DNA of 64,000 nt from Phocaeicola oris (GCF_021295095.1 NZ_JAJLQX010000010.1:1-64000), one strand, 5' to 3'. Positions 23,837-33,029 are shown, numbered from the stretch's first letter. Numbers and translations are program-made. Notes: generated by a model from the letters alone, not told the origin.

Positions 23837-26764
23837 TTAATAATACATTTCTATATAGCTATATGCCTTCTCGAAAACGTCATTGTCTTTAATCTGATAT
23901 TTAATCCAAAGGATAGAACGCAGTTTCTTCTTTATCTCACGTCTGGCAGTAACGCTTTGGAAAGCATCGTTGAACTGGCGAATGATATTGACCACTTCAT
24001 TGTCGATGTCGTTCACCACTTGTTCAACAATGATAGGCGTTTCCTCCGACTTGATACTCTGGAAGAGATCTGTTAGCGCAGCTCTTGCCTGAGCTCGCTT
24101 GTCCATCGGCTGCTCAATCTCCTTTTCTGCTTCCAGTAATTCACGAGCCATCTGCAATAGTTGCTTTAGGAAATCAATGCTTGAAATCAGATTGTGTTCC
24201 ATTCGCTCACGCAATTCATCCAGCTTGTCTGCAAATTTCTTGAACTTTGGGTCGCCTTTATGCTCGCCAAGTCGAATCTTAAGCATCTTCTCTACCTCGA
24301 CTATCTTCTTCTCACGCTTCTTTTCGTCTTCCAAAACCGAGTCGATGATGTCTGCATCTACAACGAGGTCTTCAAGTGGAGTGCCAATGTCAATGGTGTC
24401 AATATTGTTATGGATTATCTCTATGGTCTTAGCTCCAAGCAAAGTCCATATCAGGTTTCCACCACTTACAGGGCGTACACTCTGATATACCTGCGCCAGC
24501 CAAGTGTAATCATTTGAATACGGAGCGAGGAACTCATCAGGCGAAATAATTTCCCAGGCTTTTGCCAAACGCGCAAAATGGCGTGCAAAATTAGTCTTTA
24601 CGCCTTCTTCCTTTAAACATTGCTGGGCAGCCGTCAATCCTTCCCATCCACCAATGGTGCGGTCAATACCAGGGAAGAACTGAATACATTCTTGCATGAA
24701 TGTCGGGATAAGCGCTTTTATCTCGTCCATGTTCTTGATGATGATCTTCACGCTTTCCTCGTCGAATGCAAGGCTCTTAGCCACATCCTCAAACACACCG
24801 ACGAAGTCAACAATCAGTCCGCACTTTTTGTTCTCGTTATAGGTACGATTAGTACGGCAAATGGCTTGTAGTAGTGTATGATTCTTCATCGGTTTGTCAA
24901 GATACATACACTGAAGGATGGGCGCATCAAAGCCTGTCAGCAGTTTGCTGGTCACGATGACGAACTTCAAGGGTGATAGCGGATCGCGGAACTGGTCAAG
25001 CAACTTCTTCTCCTCGTCAAGTGTCCGCTTATATGCCTTATATTCATCAGCTTTATCCCCTGAAGTATGCATCACAATGGTTGTCTGGTCATCAGTGCCA
25101 AGTAAGGCATCCAAAGCCTTCTTGTACTTCACACAGCAGTCACGATTATAAACTACAACCTGCGCCTTCATACCCGTTGGCTCCACATACTCACGGAAAT
25201 GATTCACAATGTACTTACAAACATCATTGATACGCTTCTCTGCCGTAAAGAATGCCTCTACACTTGTGCGTCGAACAAGTTCCTGCTTGTCTTCCTCGCT
25301 AATCTGGTCGGTTAGCGCATCAAACTCTTCCTGAAGTTTAGCCTCGTCAAGATGCATTTCAACAGGAACCGTCTTGAAGTTCAGTTCCAGCGTGGCCCCA
25401 TCATCTACGGAGTTCTGGAAAGTATACTTAGAAATATAGCCATATTCATCCTCTTCACTGCCGAAACAAGCAAAGGTGTTGTGATCATTGCGGTTGATAG
25501 GTGTACCAGTCAAACCGAAGAAGAATGCATTCGGCAGTGCTGTTCGCATCTTCTTACCGAGGTCGCCTTCTTGCGTGCGGTGTGCCTCGTCCATGAGCAG
25601 GATGATATTGTCGCGGTCATCAATGACTTCACCATCGTTCAGGTCACCAAACTTGAAGATGGTTGTGATAAGGATCTTGCGCTGGTGAATCTTCGTTTCC
25701 AGTTCTTCTTTTGAAGAAATACCATCCACGTTTGGAATCTCTGCACGGGTAAAGTCACCTGTAATCTGGTCTTCCAAATCAATTCGGTCATCCACAATGA
25801 CCACCGTCGGAGCCTTCAAGTCATTCTGGCGACGTAATTTCTGGGCAGCGAACACCATCAGCCACGATTTTCCAGAGCCTTGGAAGTGCCAGACGAGTCC
25901 CTTCCTCGGACCCTTTCCAGTCCGATATGTACCCAACACTCGTTGCACAATAGCTTCACCACCAAGATATTGTTGGTAGCGGCATACAATCTTTATCTTT
26001 CTGCCACCAGAAGTACCCGTAAATACCGTATAATAGCGATAGATGTCAAGCAGCCGTTCTGGAGTAATCAGTGAAATGTAGTTGTGCTCCACATCTTCAA
26101 GCGTACCATGTCGACGCTCTTCGTCGGCAAACCAAGGTCCCCATTTATCCACTGGACAACCAACGCCCGCATATTGCAACTCTCGTCCTTCACTGGCAAA
26201 AGTGAGGATATTTGGCACAAACATTTCTGGGATGCTCTTTTGATAGTGAAGAATATCAGTTGCACCATCAGCCCATGTCACAGAAGATTTGACGGGTGTC
26301 TTGGCTTCACCTATTACCATGGGTATTCCATTGATGATATACACCAAGTCAAGACGCTTGCCGCCTTCCTTGCTTTTGCGAGGAAATTCCCATTGATTGG
26401 TGACTACACAGCGGTTCTCTGACGGTTTATCGCTAAAGAAGCGGATGTTGATATTCTCTCCATCCTTGCCGAAAGGATAGGAGTTCTCTTCAAACAGCAA
26501 TTGGCGGAAACGGTCATTGGCATTAATCAGTTCTTCTTGATTGTTGCCAATGCTACAAGCTGCACGGAGTCGATAGATAACCTGTGCTGCCTGGTCATTT
26601 TTAATATCATTGAACTTCTTTAGGGCTGTCAACAACCATTCTGTGACAAGCACCTCGTCAGGCAGACGAGGAACTTCCTGCGGCTCCACGTAAATCCAAC
26701 CACACTTGCCTGCGGCGTTGATGAGCATCTGCTCAACGGTATTTTCTTCATTAAAGTATGCCAT
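23837..26764 (-). CDS. hsdR: type I restriction enzyme R subunit
   Basis: The 975-residue protein is a complete HsdR. The N-terminal nuclease domain has the PD-(D/E)xK motif (Asp at about 139 in RLDLVYI and the EAK triad at about 153-155). The SF2 translocase has Walker A FQGSGKS at about 294-300, DEAH at about 392-395 and a GLTGTP motif III. C-terminal helices (about 800-975) would dock on the methylase core. It cuts DNA after ATP-driven translocation from an unmethylated target. The start at 26764 lies 3 bp after the small gene upstream. All key residues are present, so restriction is expected to be active. Confidence 0.95.
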   Translation of the reverse strand: MAYFNEENTVEQMLINAAGKCGWIYVEPQEVPRLPDEVLVTEWLLTALKKFNDIKNDQAAQVIYRLRAACSIGNNQEELINANDRFRQLLFEENSYPFGKDGENINIRFFSDKPSENRCVVTNQWEFPRKSKEGGKRLDLVYIINGIPMVIGEAKTPVKSSVTWADGATDILHYQKSIPEMFVPNILTFASEGRELQYAGVGCPVDKWGPWFADEERRHGTLEDVEHNYISLITPERLLDIYRYYTVFTGTSGGRKIKIVCRYQQYLGGEAIVQRVLGTYRTGKGPRKGLVWHFQGSGKSWLMVFAAQKLRRQNDLKAPTVVIVDDRIDLEDQITGDFTRAEIPNVDGISSKEELETKIHQRKILITTIFKFGDLNDGEVIDDRDNIILLMDEAHRTQEGDLGKKMRTALPNAFFFGLTGTPINRNDHNTFACFGSEEDEYGYISKYTFQNSVDDGATLELNFKTVPVEMHLDEAKLQEEFDALTDQISEEDKQELVRRTSVEAFFTAEKRINDVCKYIVNHFREYVEPTGMKAQVVVYNRDCCVKYKKALDALLGTDDQTTIVMHTSGDKADEYKAYKRTLDEEKKLLDQFRDPLSPLKFVIVTSKLLTGFDAPILQCMYLDKPMKNHTLLQAICRTNRTYNENKKCGLIVDFVGVFEDVAKSLAFDEESVKIIIKNMDEIKALIPTFMQECIQFFPGIDRTIGGWEGLTAAQQCLKEEGVKTNFARHFARLAKAWEIISPDEFLAPYSNDYTWLAQVYQSVRPVSGGNLIWTLLGAKTIEIIHNNIDTIDIGTPLEDLVVDADIIDSVLEDEKKREKKIVEVEKMLKIRLGEHKGDPKFKKFADKLDELRERMEHNLISSIDFLKQLLQMARELLEAEKEIEQPMDKRAQARAALTDLFQSIKSEETPIIVEQVVNDIDNEVVNIIRQFNDAFQSVTARREIKKKLRSILWIKYQIKDNDVFEKAYSYIEMYY

Positions 26765-26767
26765 ATC

Positions 26768-27094
26768 TTATACTGTTACTGGAAATTTGATTTCCTTTTG
26801 TTTTTTGTTTTTTTTATTTGAATATGTTATCGTTACAGTTCCATGAGGGTTATGACCTCTGACTAATGTAAATGGTATCTTAACCTCTCTACCTGGTTCA
26901 AAATCCATGCTTTTATGGAATCCAAACACCCAGAAAGTGTCTTCGTTTCCAGTTATTTGCACATTACATGCCATCTTTTTGCTTATATTCTTTACAACAA
27001 GATGCCTGTCGAAAATATTAATTTCGAACCTAATTTGTATTCTCGGAATAAGCCATCCTATAACATCTTTTATTATATTGATAATCCAATCCAT
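26768..27094 (-). CDS. small protein between hsdS and hsdR
   Basis: The 108-residue protein has an N-terminal amphipathic or membrane-associating helix (MDWIINIIKDVIGWLIP) and then a domain of alternating strands (HLVVKNISKKMACNVQI... VTITYSNKKNKK...), which suggests an Ig-like or C2-like beta sandwich. I know of no type I restriction subunit of this kind. Its start overlaps the hsdS stop by one base and it ends 3 bp before hsdR, so it is firmly embedded in the operon. It could tether the complex to the membrane or control it. Confidence 0.6.
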   Translation of the reverse strand: MDWIINIIKDVIGWLIPRIQIRFEINIFDRHLVVKNISKKMACNVQITGNEDTFWVFGFHKSMDFEPGREVKIPFTLVRGHNPHGTVTITYSNKKNKKQKEIKFPVTV

Positions 27095-28185
27095 TAGCTT
27101 GCAATTCTATATTGATTTAAAGATCCTGATTTATCGGCCTGTTTAGCAATGGTTACAAACTTCATCTGCTCATCGTATGGAGGCAACTCAATTTCTAACT
27201 CTGAAAATGCTGTCTGATTTAATGATTTGAAGGAAGTGCCTGTACCCATTTTCTTTATATTATCTCTTTGATACATCAAAGCATGATAAAGAAACTCTAC
27301 GTTACATACATTATCGTGGCACGTCGCTCTACATATAGATTGATTGGTTGCACATTCTATCTTATTGATAGCCATCACTCCAATACTACCACGGCAAACA
27401 AACATAAGTGTATCCACAGGTATAATCTTGCATGTTGCATATCCTACATCTGTAACTTTTTCGCAAGTATCATATACATACTTGCTTTTCATATCTTCTG
27501 CTGATACCCATGGCTTATCTCCATTCCAATACTCAGGATGAGCTTTTGATGGTGTACCTCCAGTAGATACATCCGCAAAAGATTTTATCATAGTTAATGG
27601 ATAGCCTTTATCTTTGAACATCTCGATAAATTGCGATTTGAGCCCGTCAAATCCTGATTTATCGGCCTGTTCAGCAATTGCAGAAAATTGATTTTGTAAA
27701 CTCATTGGAGGACACGGAACCAATATTTTAGCTATGTCATTTGGTTTTATTTCAAAGACTTTTGTACCGTGTACATACTCAATTTTTGTGTGATTGAATA
27801 ATATGGATTTAAAAAAGAAAGACATGTATAGCGGATTCATACTATGTTTATATATGGCCGCATGGCCTCCTACTGCAACTGGATAGTCACCTAACCAGGC
27901 AGTACTCTTACATGACCCTTCTATATCTTCACTTGTGATTGCTATAACTAAATCGCCCTTTGATGCAAATCTCGTTTTAGATTCTAAATCAGAAGATATT
28001 TCAGTGATGTGTGAAGTTATAAAAGGTCCCAATTTTGTATGTATCTGCCCGTAATGAATACAAGGAATGCCATGTTCTACAAAATCAGATTTCTGAAATC
28101 CTCCTCCGCGAGTGAAAGAACCTACTTCGCCCAAAGTTTTTTGTGGCCAATTACCACCTCCAAACATCTCGATAAATTGCGACAT
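27094..28185 (-). CDS. hsdS: cassette-like HsdS, second specificity subunit
   Basis: The ATG at 28185 starts directly inside a shared repeat (MSQFIEMFG), one base after the recombinase stop. The 363-residue protein has two target-recognition domains: about 10-165 (TLGEVGSFTRGGGFQKSDF...) and about 195-345 (SFADVSTGGTPSKAHPEYW...). They are joined by QADKSGFDG-LKSQFIEMF. The C-terminus ends shortly after another QADKSG, without the long spacer helix seen in the other HsdS. It therefore looks like a store of two recognition domains built for recombination, or a truncated subunit. It could be expressed, as it is in the operon and has a start codon. Confidence 0.85.
   Translation of the reverse strand: MSQFIEMFGGGNWPQKTLGEVGSFTRGGGFQKSDFVEHGIPCIHYGQIHTKLGPFITSHITEISSDLESKTRFASKGDLVIAITSEDIEGSCKSTAWLGDYPVAVGGHAAIYKHSMNPLYMSFFFKSILFNHTKIEYVHGTKVFEIKPNDIAKILVPCPPMSLQNQFSAIAEQADKSGFDGLKSQFIEMFKDKGYPLTMIKSFADVSTGGTPSKAHPEYWNGDKPWVSAEDMKSKYVYDTCEKVTDVGYATCKIIPVDTLMFVCRGSIGVMAINKIECATNQSICRATCHDNVCNVEFLYHALMYQRDNIKKMGTGTSFKSLNQTAFSELEIELPPYDEQMKFVTIAKQADKSGSLNQYRIAS
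27122..27141 (-). repeat. hsdS recombination repeat R2, copy 3
   Basis: This copy of the CAGGCCGATAAATCAGGAT-type repeat encodes QADKSG at the 3' end of the second recognition domain of the cassette hsdS. It has one mismatch to the other two copies. The coding sequence after it is unlike that after copy 1. Confidence 0.8.
27617..27636 (-). repeat. hsdS recombination repeat R1, copy 2
   Basis: The 20-bp repeat TCGCAATTTATCGAGATGTT (minus strand) encodes SQFIEMF at the 5' end of the second recognition domain of the cassette hsdS. Confidence 0.85.
27650..27669 (-). repeat. hsdS recombination repeat R2, copy 2
   Basis: Exact copy of the 20-bp repeat encoding QADKSGF, at the 3' end of the first recognition domain of the cassette hsdS. 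It lies 13 bp from R1 copy 2. Confidence 0.85.
28163..28182 (-). repeat. hsdS recombination repeat R1, copy 1
   Basis: Exact copy of R1 placed at the very start of the cassette hsdS, directly after the recombinase gene. The next bases (CCAAA before it on the plus strand) also match copy 3 in the other hsdS. Confidence 0.85.
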
Positions 28186-28186
28186 A

Positions 28187-29173
28187 CTATCCAATGAATT
28201 TATGGTGAGACAACTTAACATTATTCTGATTCACCATTGCATATTGCAATGTTGTATCGAGACTTTGATGGCCAAGAAGATGTTGAACTTGCTCGATGGG
28301 CATTCCTTTATCTATTGCCATAGTAGCGAGGGTGCGACGGAACTTGTGAGGATGAACCTTTGGTATGTTCAATTCTCGCCCGAGTCGTCGAAGACGTATT
28401 TCGACACCACTAATTTGGAGCCGTTCATTTGGAGCCAACAGCGACACAAAGAGAGCTTCGTTTGTGTCGGTGCGGCTATTCACATATTTCTGAAGATGTA
28501 TCTTGGTACGGGCATCAAAGTACACTTTTCGTTGTTTATCGCCCTTGCCGGTAACAATGCACTCCCTGTTTTGATAATCTATATCATTTCGGTTAAGTCG
28601 GACTAGTTCACCGACCCTCATACCCGTGGAAACAAGTAAGTCAATCAAAGCAAGATCACGCACACTGGAGCAATGGTCGCGCATTTGCTCCAGAGCTTCA
28701 TCAGTATAGGTTTCCTTGACGGTCTTACCAACTTTTACTTTATGTATTCTGCGAACAGGACTCTTGACAATGTAATTTTCTTCTTCCAGCCATGAAAAAA
28801 AACTGGATAAGATACGGCGGATGTTATCAACCGTAACCTTGCTTGCACCACTTTCCTCTTGATACTGGTTCAAATATCCACGAAGGTCATCTGTGGTAAT
28901 GTGAACGACTTCTTTCTCTATCTTCACGAGAGCATTGATGATAGTGCTCTTGTAATAAGAGATTGATTTGTCTGAGCAACCTTCAACTTTCTTGGCAGCT
29001 ATGAAATTGTCAATAAGAGTCTGATTATTACTTTCTGTATGTACAGATTCTTTCTTAGTCACGGAAATATTGCGGAAAGTGTAATCGAGTACCTTTCGCA
29101 ACTGGCTTAACTGCTCGTTATCAAGAACATTGAGCATAGCCTGTTCTATTTCATTAATTAAATTGTCAATCAT
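28187..29173 (-). CDS. tyrosine recombinase, probable HsdS shuffling enzyme
   Basis: The 328-residue protein has an N-terminal SAM-like core-binding domain (about 50-145) and a complete catalytic domain. The catalytic residues are Arg in STGMRVGEL, Lys in TGKGDKQRKV, His-x-x-Arg in HPHKFRRTL, His in LLGHQSLDTT and Tyr in LQYAMV. Its place inside the hsd operon, between two hsdS genes that share short repeats, fits the recombinases that shuffle recognition domains in Bacteroides and Firmicutes type I loci. It ends one base before the cassette hsdS. It is unlike the island integrase in size and sequence. Confidence 0.88.
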   Translation of the reverse strand: MIDNLINEIEQAMLNVLDNEQLSQLRKVLDYTFRNISVTKKESVHTESNNQTLIDNFIAAKKVEGCSDKSISYYKSTIINALVKIEKEVVHITTDDLRGYLNQYQEESGASKVTVDNIRRILSSFFSWLEEENYIVKSPVRRIHKVKVGKTVKETYTDEALEQMRDHCSSVRDLALIDLLVSTGMRVGELVRLNRNDIDYQNRECIVTGKGDKQRKVYFDARTKIHLQKYVNSRTDTNEALFVSLLAPNERLQISGVEIRLRRLGRELNIPKVHPHKFRRTLATMAIDKGMPIEQVQHLLGHQSLDTTLQYAMVNQNNVKLSHHKFIG

Positions 29174-29219
29174 ACTTTTATATGCTTTGTTTATTTAATT
29201 AACGTGACCTTGTATTAAT

Positions 29220-30305
29220 TTAATTGTTTATCAAACTCTTATAATAATCCTTTATAGCCTTAAGATATTCCTCTGTTAGCTTTGGATCTACTTTACGGAC
29301 GGTCTTCTGCTGATAAAGAACCGAGATCTGATCAACAGTTTGCATCAGAATCTGTGTTGCCTCCTTTATCATATCTGGAAGTTGTTCATTGATCCTGTTA
29401 TTCTGCGAATAGAACTTATTGCGTGAACCAGATGTTACAAAATGACCATCAACCATATCTGGACTGTAGATTATCACATCTGCTGGCTCACCATTTACGG
29501 CAGTATAATAAATACAACACCTTAAATCCCAAGGACCATTATGAACATACTCATTCCTGAATGTCTCAAACTTCCTTACTACCTCTGGATCTGTAAACAA
29601 CAACCCATTTTGCTTAAGAGATGGATCGATATTCTTTATATTCGGCTTATACATCGCCTTTTCTTTTTTACAATGCATATCCTTATAATTAGTAAAGTCG
29701 TATTGGTCAAACATAAATTGCTCAACTGCTATTTTGGAAAGTAAGTCAAATATGGAGGCGTAAGACACAAATATGCTATTCAGTAGTACATGAGCTTGCG
29801 TCTCGCGTTCCCCTCCTTGTCTAGAACCTGATGTGTATTGCTCAGGCTTATAATTCATCTTGCAAGGCACCAATTTGTATAATTCTTGCATATATAGCAT
29901 TACAGCCGATATTCTATCTTGAATAGCAGTAACAAGGCTCCACAAATCATAATAATAGATAAATTTATTAAATACAGGATGAGTCGCCTTTGTTCTCAAT
30001 TTCTCGTAAACAACTTTTGAGGAACATCCTTCGGGATTAATGCCTTCATCGCACACCCACTTCGGTATGTTAGAAATTACCTTCTCGAAATGGATGTCTT
30101 GGAAGAGAAAAGCATCAATACTATCATATAGTCCAATGATGTTGTGTTCAGAGAATTCTTCCAGCAATTTTCTACATTCAAGAACTGGATGCAATGGATC
30201 ATCTGCAATGGCCTTTTCATAAACCTCCCAGTCAAATCCATCATCATTATTATTTGAAGATTTATTTTTCCTAAATAAAGTATTAAAGAAATGCACTATA
30301 CTCAT
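29220..30305 (-). CDS. HEPN-motif protein inside the hsd operon
   Basis: The 361-residue protein is soluble and helical. A FRNEYVHNGPWD segment at about 249-260 supplies an Arg-x4-His motif (R250, H255), the catalytic signature of HEPN ribonucleases, preceded by a helix SYASIFDLLSKIAVEQF that fits the HEPN bundle. HEPN proteins in defence loci often cut RNA or tRNA and abort infection. The N-terminal 100 residues are acidic and of unknown fold. It lies between hsdS (22 bp) and the recombinase (46 bp) and is not a normal restriction subunit. The motif is short, so the HEPN call is tentative. Confidence 0.5.
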   Translation of the reverse strand: MSIVHFFNTLFRKNKSSNNNDDGFDWEVYEKAIADDPLHPVLECRKLLEEFSEHNIIGLYDSIDAFLFQDIHFEKVISNIPKWVCDEGINPEGCSSKVVYEKLRTKATHPVFNKFIYYYDLWSLVTAIQDRISAVMLYMQELYKLVPCKMNYKPEQYTSGSRQGGERETQAHVLLNSIFVSYASIFDLLSKIAVEQFMFDQYDFTNYKDMHCKKEKAMYKPNIKNIDPSLKQNGLLFTDPEVVRKFETFRNEYVHNGPWDLRCCIYYTAVNGEPADVIIYSPDMVDGHFVTSGSRNKFYSQNNRINEQLPDMIKEATQILMQTVDQISVLYQQKTVRKVDPKLTEEYLKAIKDYYKSLINN

Positions 30306-30327
30306 ATACTAATACTATTTTGTAAAC

Positions 30328-31491
30328 CTATAGATTTTCGTTGATTAAGCTTTTGATGACTTTGTCTATTGCCTCTATTGATTTACGAAGTTCAAATCCT
30401 GATTTATCGGCCTGATTGTAGATGTTTTCAAACCTATTTTGTTCTTCAATTGGAGGAAGACCTACCATGAAGTTCTCAAGATAATTTGCTGGCACTCGTT
30501 TTTGTCCTCCGGTTCCAGTCATATTCTTGCTGGCTCTTTCTCTAAAAATCGGTAATCTTGTTAAAGCCAATAACCAATATGGACTAGATACGTTTTCTAT
30601 AGGTCTAAGAACATGGAACTCTGTAGAACCCATGCCAATGTTATTCGTAAGTCCTTCTGCAATAGCTCCTTTACCATTTTCCATGCAAGGAGTTATCTTC
30701 GCAAACAAGACATCGCCATTCTCAAAATACGTAAAGCCCTTCTTGACTTTTCCGTATTCTTCATCTGTAACATCCTGAAGATAGCCATTTTCACTAACTG
30801 AAGGCATTGGTACAAATGAAACATTATCTGTATCTTCTAGCCCCAAGCTTGGTCTTCTTGGATTCAACTCGCAACAATCGCCAAGTTTCTTGAGCGGGTA
30901 TCTTTGAACTGATGATAATGGATTCCCAAACATCTCGATAAATTGCGATTTCACCATTTCTTCAGTAGCGGTAAGAAGCTTCTTATATGATTCTTTCAGG
31001 CGATATGCCGCCCAAAGTTTATCTGCAAGAACTTTTTGCTCTGCCATAGGAGGTAAATCAAACTCGTAGTCATAAAGCATTTCTTTAGAAATACGCTTTG
31101 AATTCATTCCATCTGCGTGTTTGTTAGCATATGCCCAGAATACATTGCTATTTAGGATAAACGGTATGATTCTTATTGCATCCTGTTTTGAAATTCCTGT
31201 TCGATACTCGCAATCATCATAAATACGAAGTACAATAGAATCTCCTGATGTAAGGCCATCAAAAAAGGCAATACCAGCTCTTTTTAGGTATACATTACGT
31301 CTAGCAATAAGGATGTCATTCTTTCGGAATTCCTTAACTGATGAAGATAAAAGACTTTTATCAGTATAACGAGTTATAACAGGTTCGCCAGAGTCATAAT
31401 GCTCCAAACCTACGAATCTGTCAAAAGGACTAGACTGAGCATCCTTAATGGCGACAGAAATATCTTGTGCAAAATCTTTTAATTTATACAT
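30328..31491 (-). CDS. hsdS: type I restriction enzyme S subunit
   Basis: The 387-residue protein has the standard HsdS layout. The first target-recognition domain is at about 1-150 and ends LPPMAEQKVLADKLW. A central spacer helix (about 155-190) ends in KSQFIEMFGNP. The second domain (about 195-345) ends LPPIEEQNRFENI, and the C-terminal spacer helix (about 350-387) reads QADKSGFELRKSIEAID. The two repeats R1 and R2 bracket the second domain exactly, so this domain is the exchangeable one. The gene overlaps hsdM by 8 bp and is the active specificity gene by position. Confidence 0.93.
   Translation of the reverse strand: MYKLKDFAQDISVAIKDAQSSPFDRFVGLEHYDSGEPVITRYTDKSLLSSSVKEFRKNDILIARRNVYLKRAGIAFFDGLTSGDSIVLRIYDDCEYRTGISKQDAIRIIPFILNSNVFWAYANKHADGMNSKRISKEMLYDYEFDLPPMAEQKVLADKLWAAYRLKESYKKLLTATEEMVKSQFIEMFGNPLSSVQRYPLKKLGDCCELNPRRPSLGLEDTDNVSFVPMPSVSENGYLQDVTDEEYGKVKKGFTYFENGDVLFAKITPCMENGKGAIAEGLTNNIGMGSTEFHVLRPIENVSSPYWLLALTRLPIFRERASKNMTGTGGQKRVPANYLENFMVGLPPIEEQNRFENIYNQADKSGFELRKSIEAIDKVIKSLINENL
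30395..30414 (-). repeat. hsdS recombination repeat R2, copy 1
   Basis: Exact copy of the 20-bp repeat encoding QADKSGF, at the 3' border of the second recognition domain of the main hsdS. Confidence 0.85.
30929..30948 (-). repeat. hsdS recombination repeat R1, copy 3
   Basis: Exact copy of the 20-bp repeat encoding SQFIEMF, at the 5' border of the second recognition domain of the main hsdS. Confidence 0.85.
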
Positions 31492-33025
31492 GCTCTCTGT
31501 CAGTTATCATGTTAACCAATAATTCAAATTCATTGTTTAGTGATTCGCTGCTGCATTTCCAATTTTGAATAGAATCATCAATGTCAAAGCCTTCATCGTT
31601 AATCCCTTCAACATAATACGAAATACTAAGGACAGAATTTGCCTCAATAATTTCTTCGTTGGTAACCACCTTTGCAAAACCATCTATGTCAACAAAGCCA
31701 TTATATGCATTTAAGATTTTCTGAATTTGCGATTCATCTAGATAGCTAAACGCATTTTTCCTAGTGACATCATTTTCAGCATCAATAAAAATAACCTTGC
31801 CTTTCCTCTCAACGGGCTTGTTTACCTGGCACACGAGAACACATGATATCATTGCTGAATTGTAAAACAAGTTATGGCCAAGTGCAATTACAGCTTCTAA
31901 CGTATCCATCTTAACCAGATTTTCACGCATATCTCTCTCCTCTTTGCGGAAAAGGATACCATGAGGCAATAAAATAGAACAACGTCCTGTTTTAGTAGCC
32001 ATAGAAGCAATGATGTGCTGAATGAATGCATAATCCGCTTTACTTTGAGGTGGTGTCCCAAGGAAATTACGTCCCCATTTATCATTCATAAAAGCTTCGC
32101 GATTCCATTGTTTTATGGCATATGGCGGATTTGCCAACACGATATCAAACTTTCGCAAATGGCTACCATCAACAAAAGCAGGATGAGCCAGTGTGTCTTC
32201 ACGAACAATGCTGAAATCCTCCACACCATTCAAGTAGAGGTTCATGCGAGCAATGGAAGCGGTCAGAGCATTGATCTCCTGCCCGAACACCTTTACTCCT
32301 TGCCAAGGCTGCCCCTTCTGGCGTAGGAAGTCAAGGCACTTCACAAGCATTCCTCCTGATCCACAAGTGGGGTCGTAGATGCTTTCGTCGGGTTTTGGCT
32401 GGAGAATCTCAGCCATCAGCGTTACCACCGTGCGATTTGTATAGAACTCCTGTGCTGTGTTTCCTGCATCGTCGGCAAACTTACCCACAAGGTATTCGTA
32501 TGCCTGACCCATCTCATCAGCAGGGCAGGAAGACAAGCCCAGGTTATAGCGAGAGAAGTCTTCAATGAGAGATGTGATGATATGGTCGGGCATCTTGTTT
32601 TTGTTCGTCCATCCATCCTTTGGCCCAAAAATGCCATCCAGACCACCAATGACACGACCATCTGCTTCTTCACCCGGATTGACCTGCTCAATGGCGATAA
32701 AAGCTTCTACCAAACGTTGACCAACATTCTCTGTTACCTCGCGCACATCACGCCAATGTGCACCATCAGGAATGCGGATAGCCAGTTCCTCAGCTTGCAT
32801 ACCTGCATATTCCTCTCCACCTTCTGCCACAAAGCCCTCGAACTGCTCGTCATAGACATCACTGATGCGTTTGAAGAATAGCAGCGGGAAGATATATTCC
32901 TTATAGCCGACAGCGTCTATCTGTCCACGAAGACGGGTGGCAGCACCCCAGAGGAACGATTTCAGTTCGTCCAATGAGATGGTCTCGTCTGGTCGACGGT
33001 ATTGTGTATTTTTATGCTCTTCCAT
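31484..33025 (-). CDS. hsdM: type I methylase M subunit, second paralogue
   Basis: The 513-residue protein has an HsdM N-terminal helical domain (about 17-180, LKSFLWGAATRLRGQ, KRISDVYDE) and an adenine-N6 methylase domain with SAM motif DPTCGSGG at about 218-225 and catalytic NPPY at about 299-302. It is clearly diverged from the upstream HsdM, above all in the N-terminal domain and in NPPY versus NPPF. It starts 4 bp after the first hsdM stops and overlaps hsdS by 8 bp. Both paralogues keep all catalytic residues. Confidence 0.93.
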   Translation of the reverse strand: MEEHKNTQYRRPDETISLDELKSFLWGAATRLRGQIDAVGYKEYIFPLLFFKRISDVYDEQFEGFVAEGGEEYAGMQAEELAIRIPDGAHWRDVREVTENVGQRLVEAFIAIEQVNPGEEADGRVIGGLDGIFGPKDGWTNKNKMPDHIITSLIEDFSRYNLGLSSCPADEMGQAYEYLVGKFADDAGNTAQEFYTNRTVVTLMAEILQPKPDESIYDPTCGSGGMLVKCLDFLRQKGQPWQGVKVFGQEINALTASIARMNLYLNGVEDFSIVREDTLAHPAFVDGSHLRKFDIVLANPPYAIKQWNREAFMNDKWGRNFLGTPPQSKADYAFIQHIIASMATKTGRCSILLPHGILFRKEERDMRENLVKMDTLEAVIALGHNLFYNSAMISCVLVCQVNKPVERKGKVIFIDAENDVTRKNAFSYLDESQIQKILNAYNGFVDIDGFAKVVTNEEIIEANSVLSISYYVEGINDEGFDIDDSIQNWKCSSESLNNEFELLVNMITDREHV

Positions 33026-33029
33026 CTTT

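Noticed and set aside
28187-29173. This recombinase as the integrase of the island
   Set aside because: It is in the middle of the hsd operon, reads in the same direction and borders hsdS repeats. The larger integrase at 12670 with the mobility genes is the better candidate.
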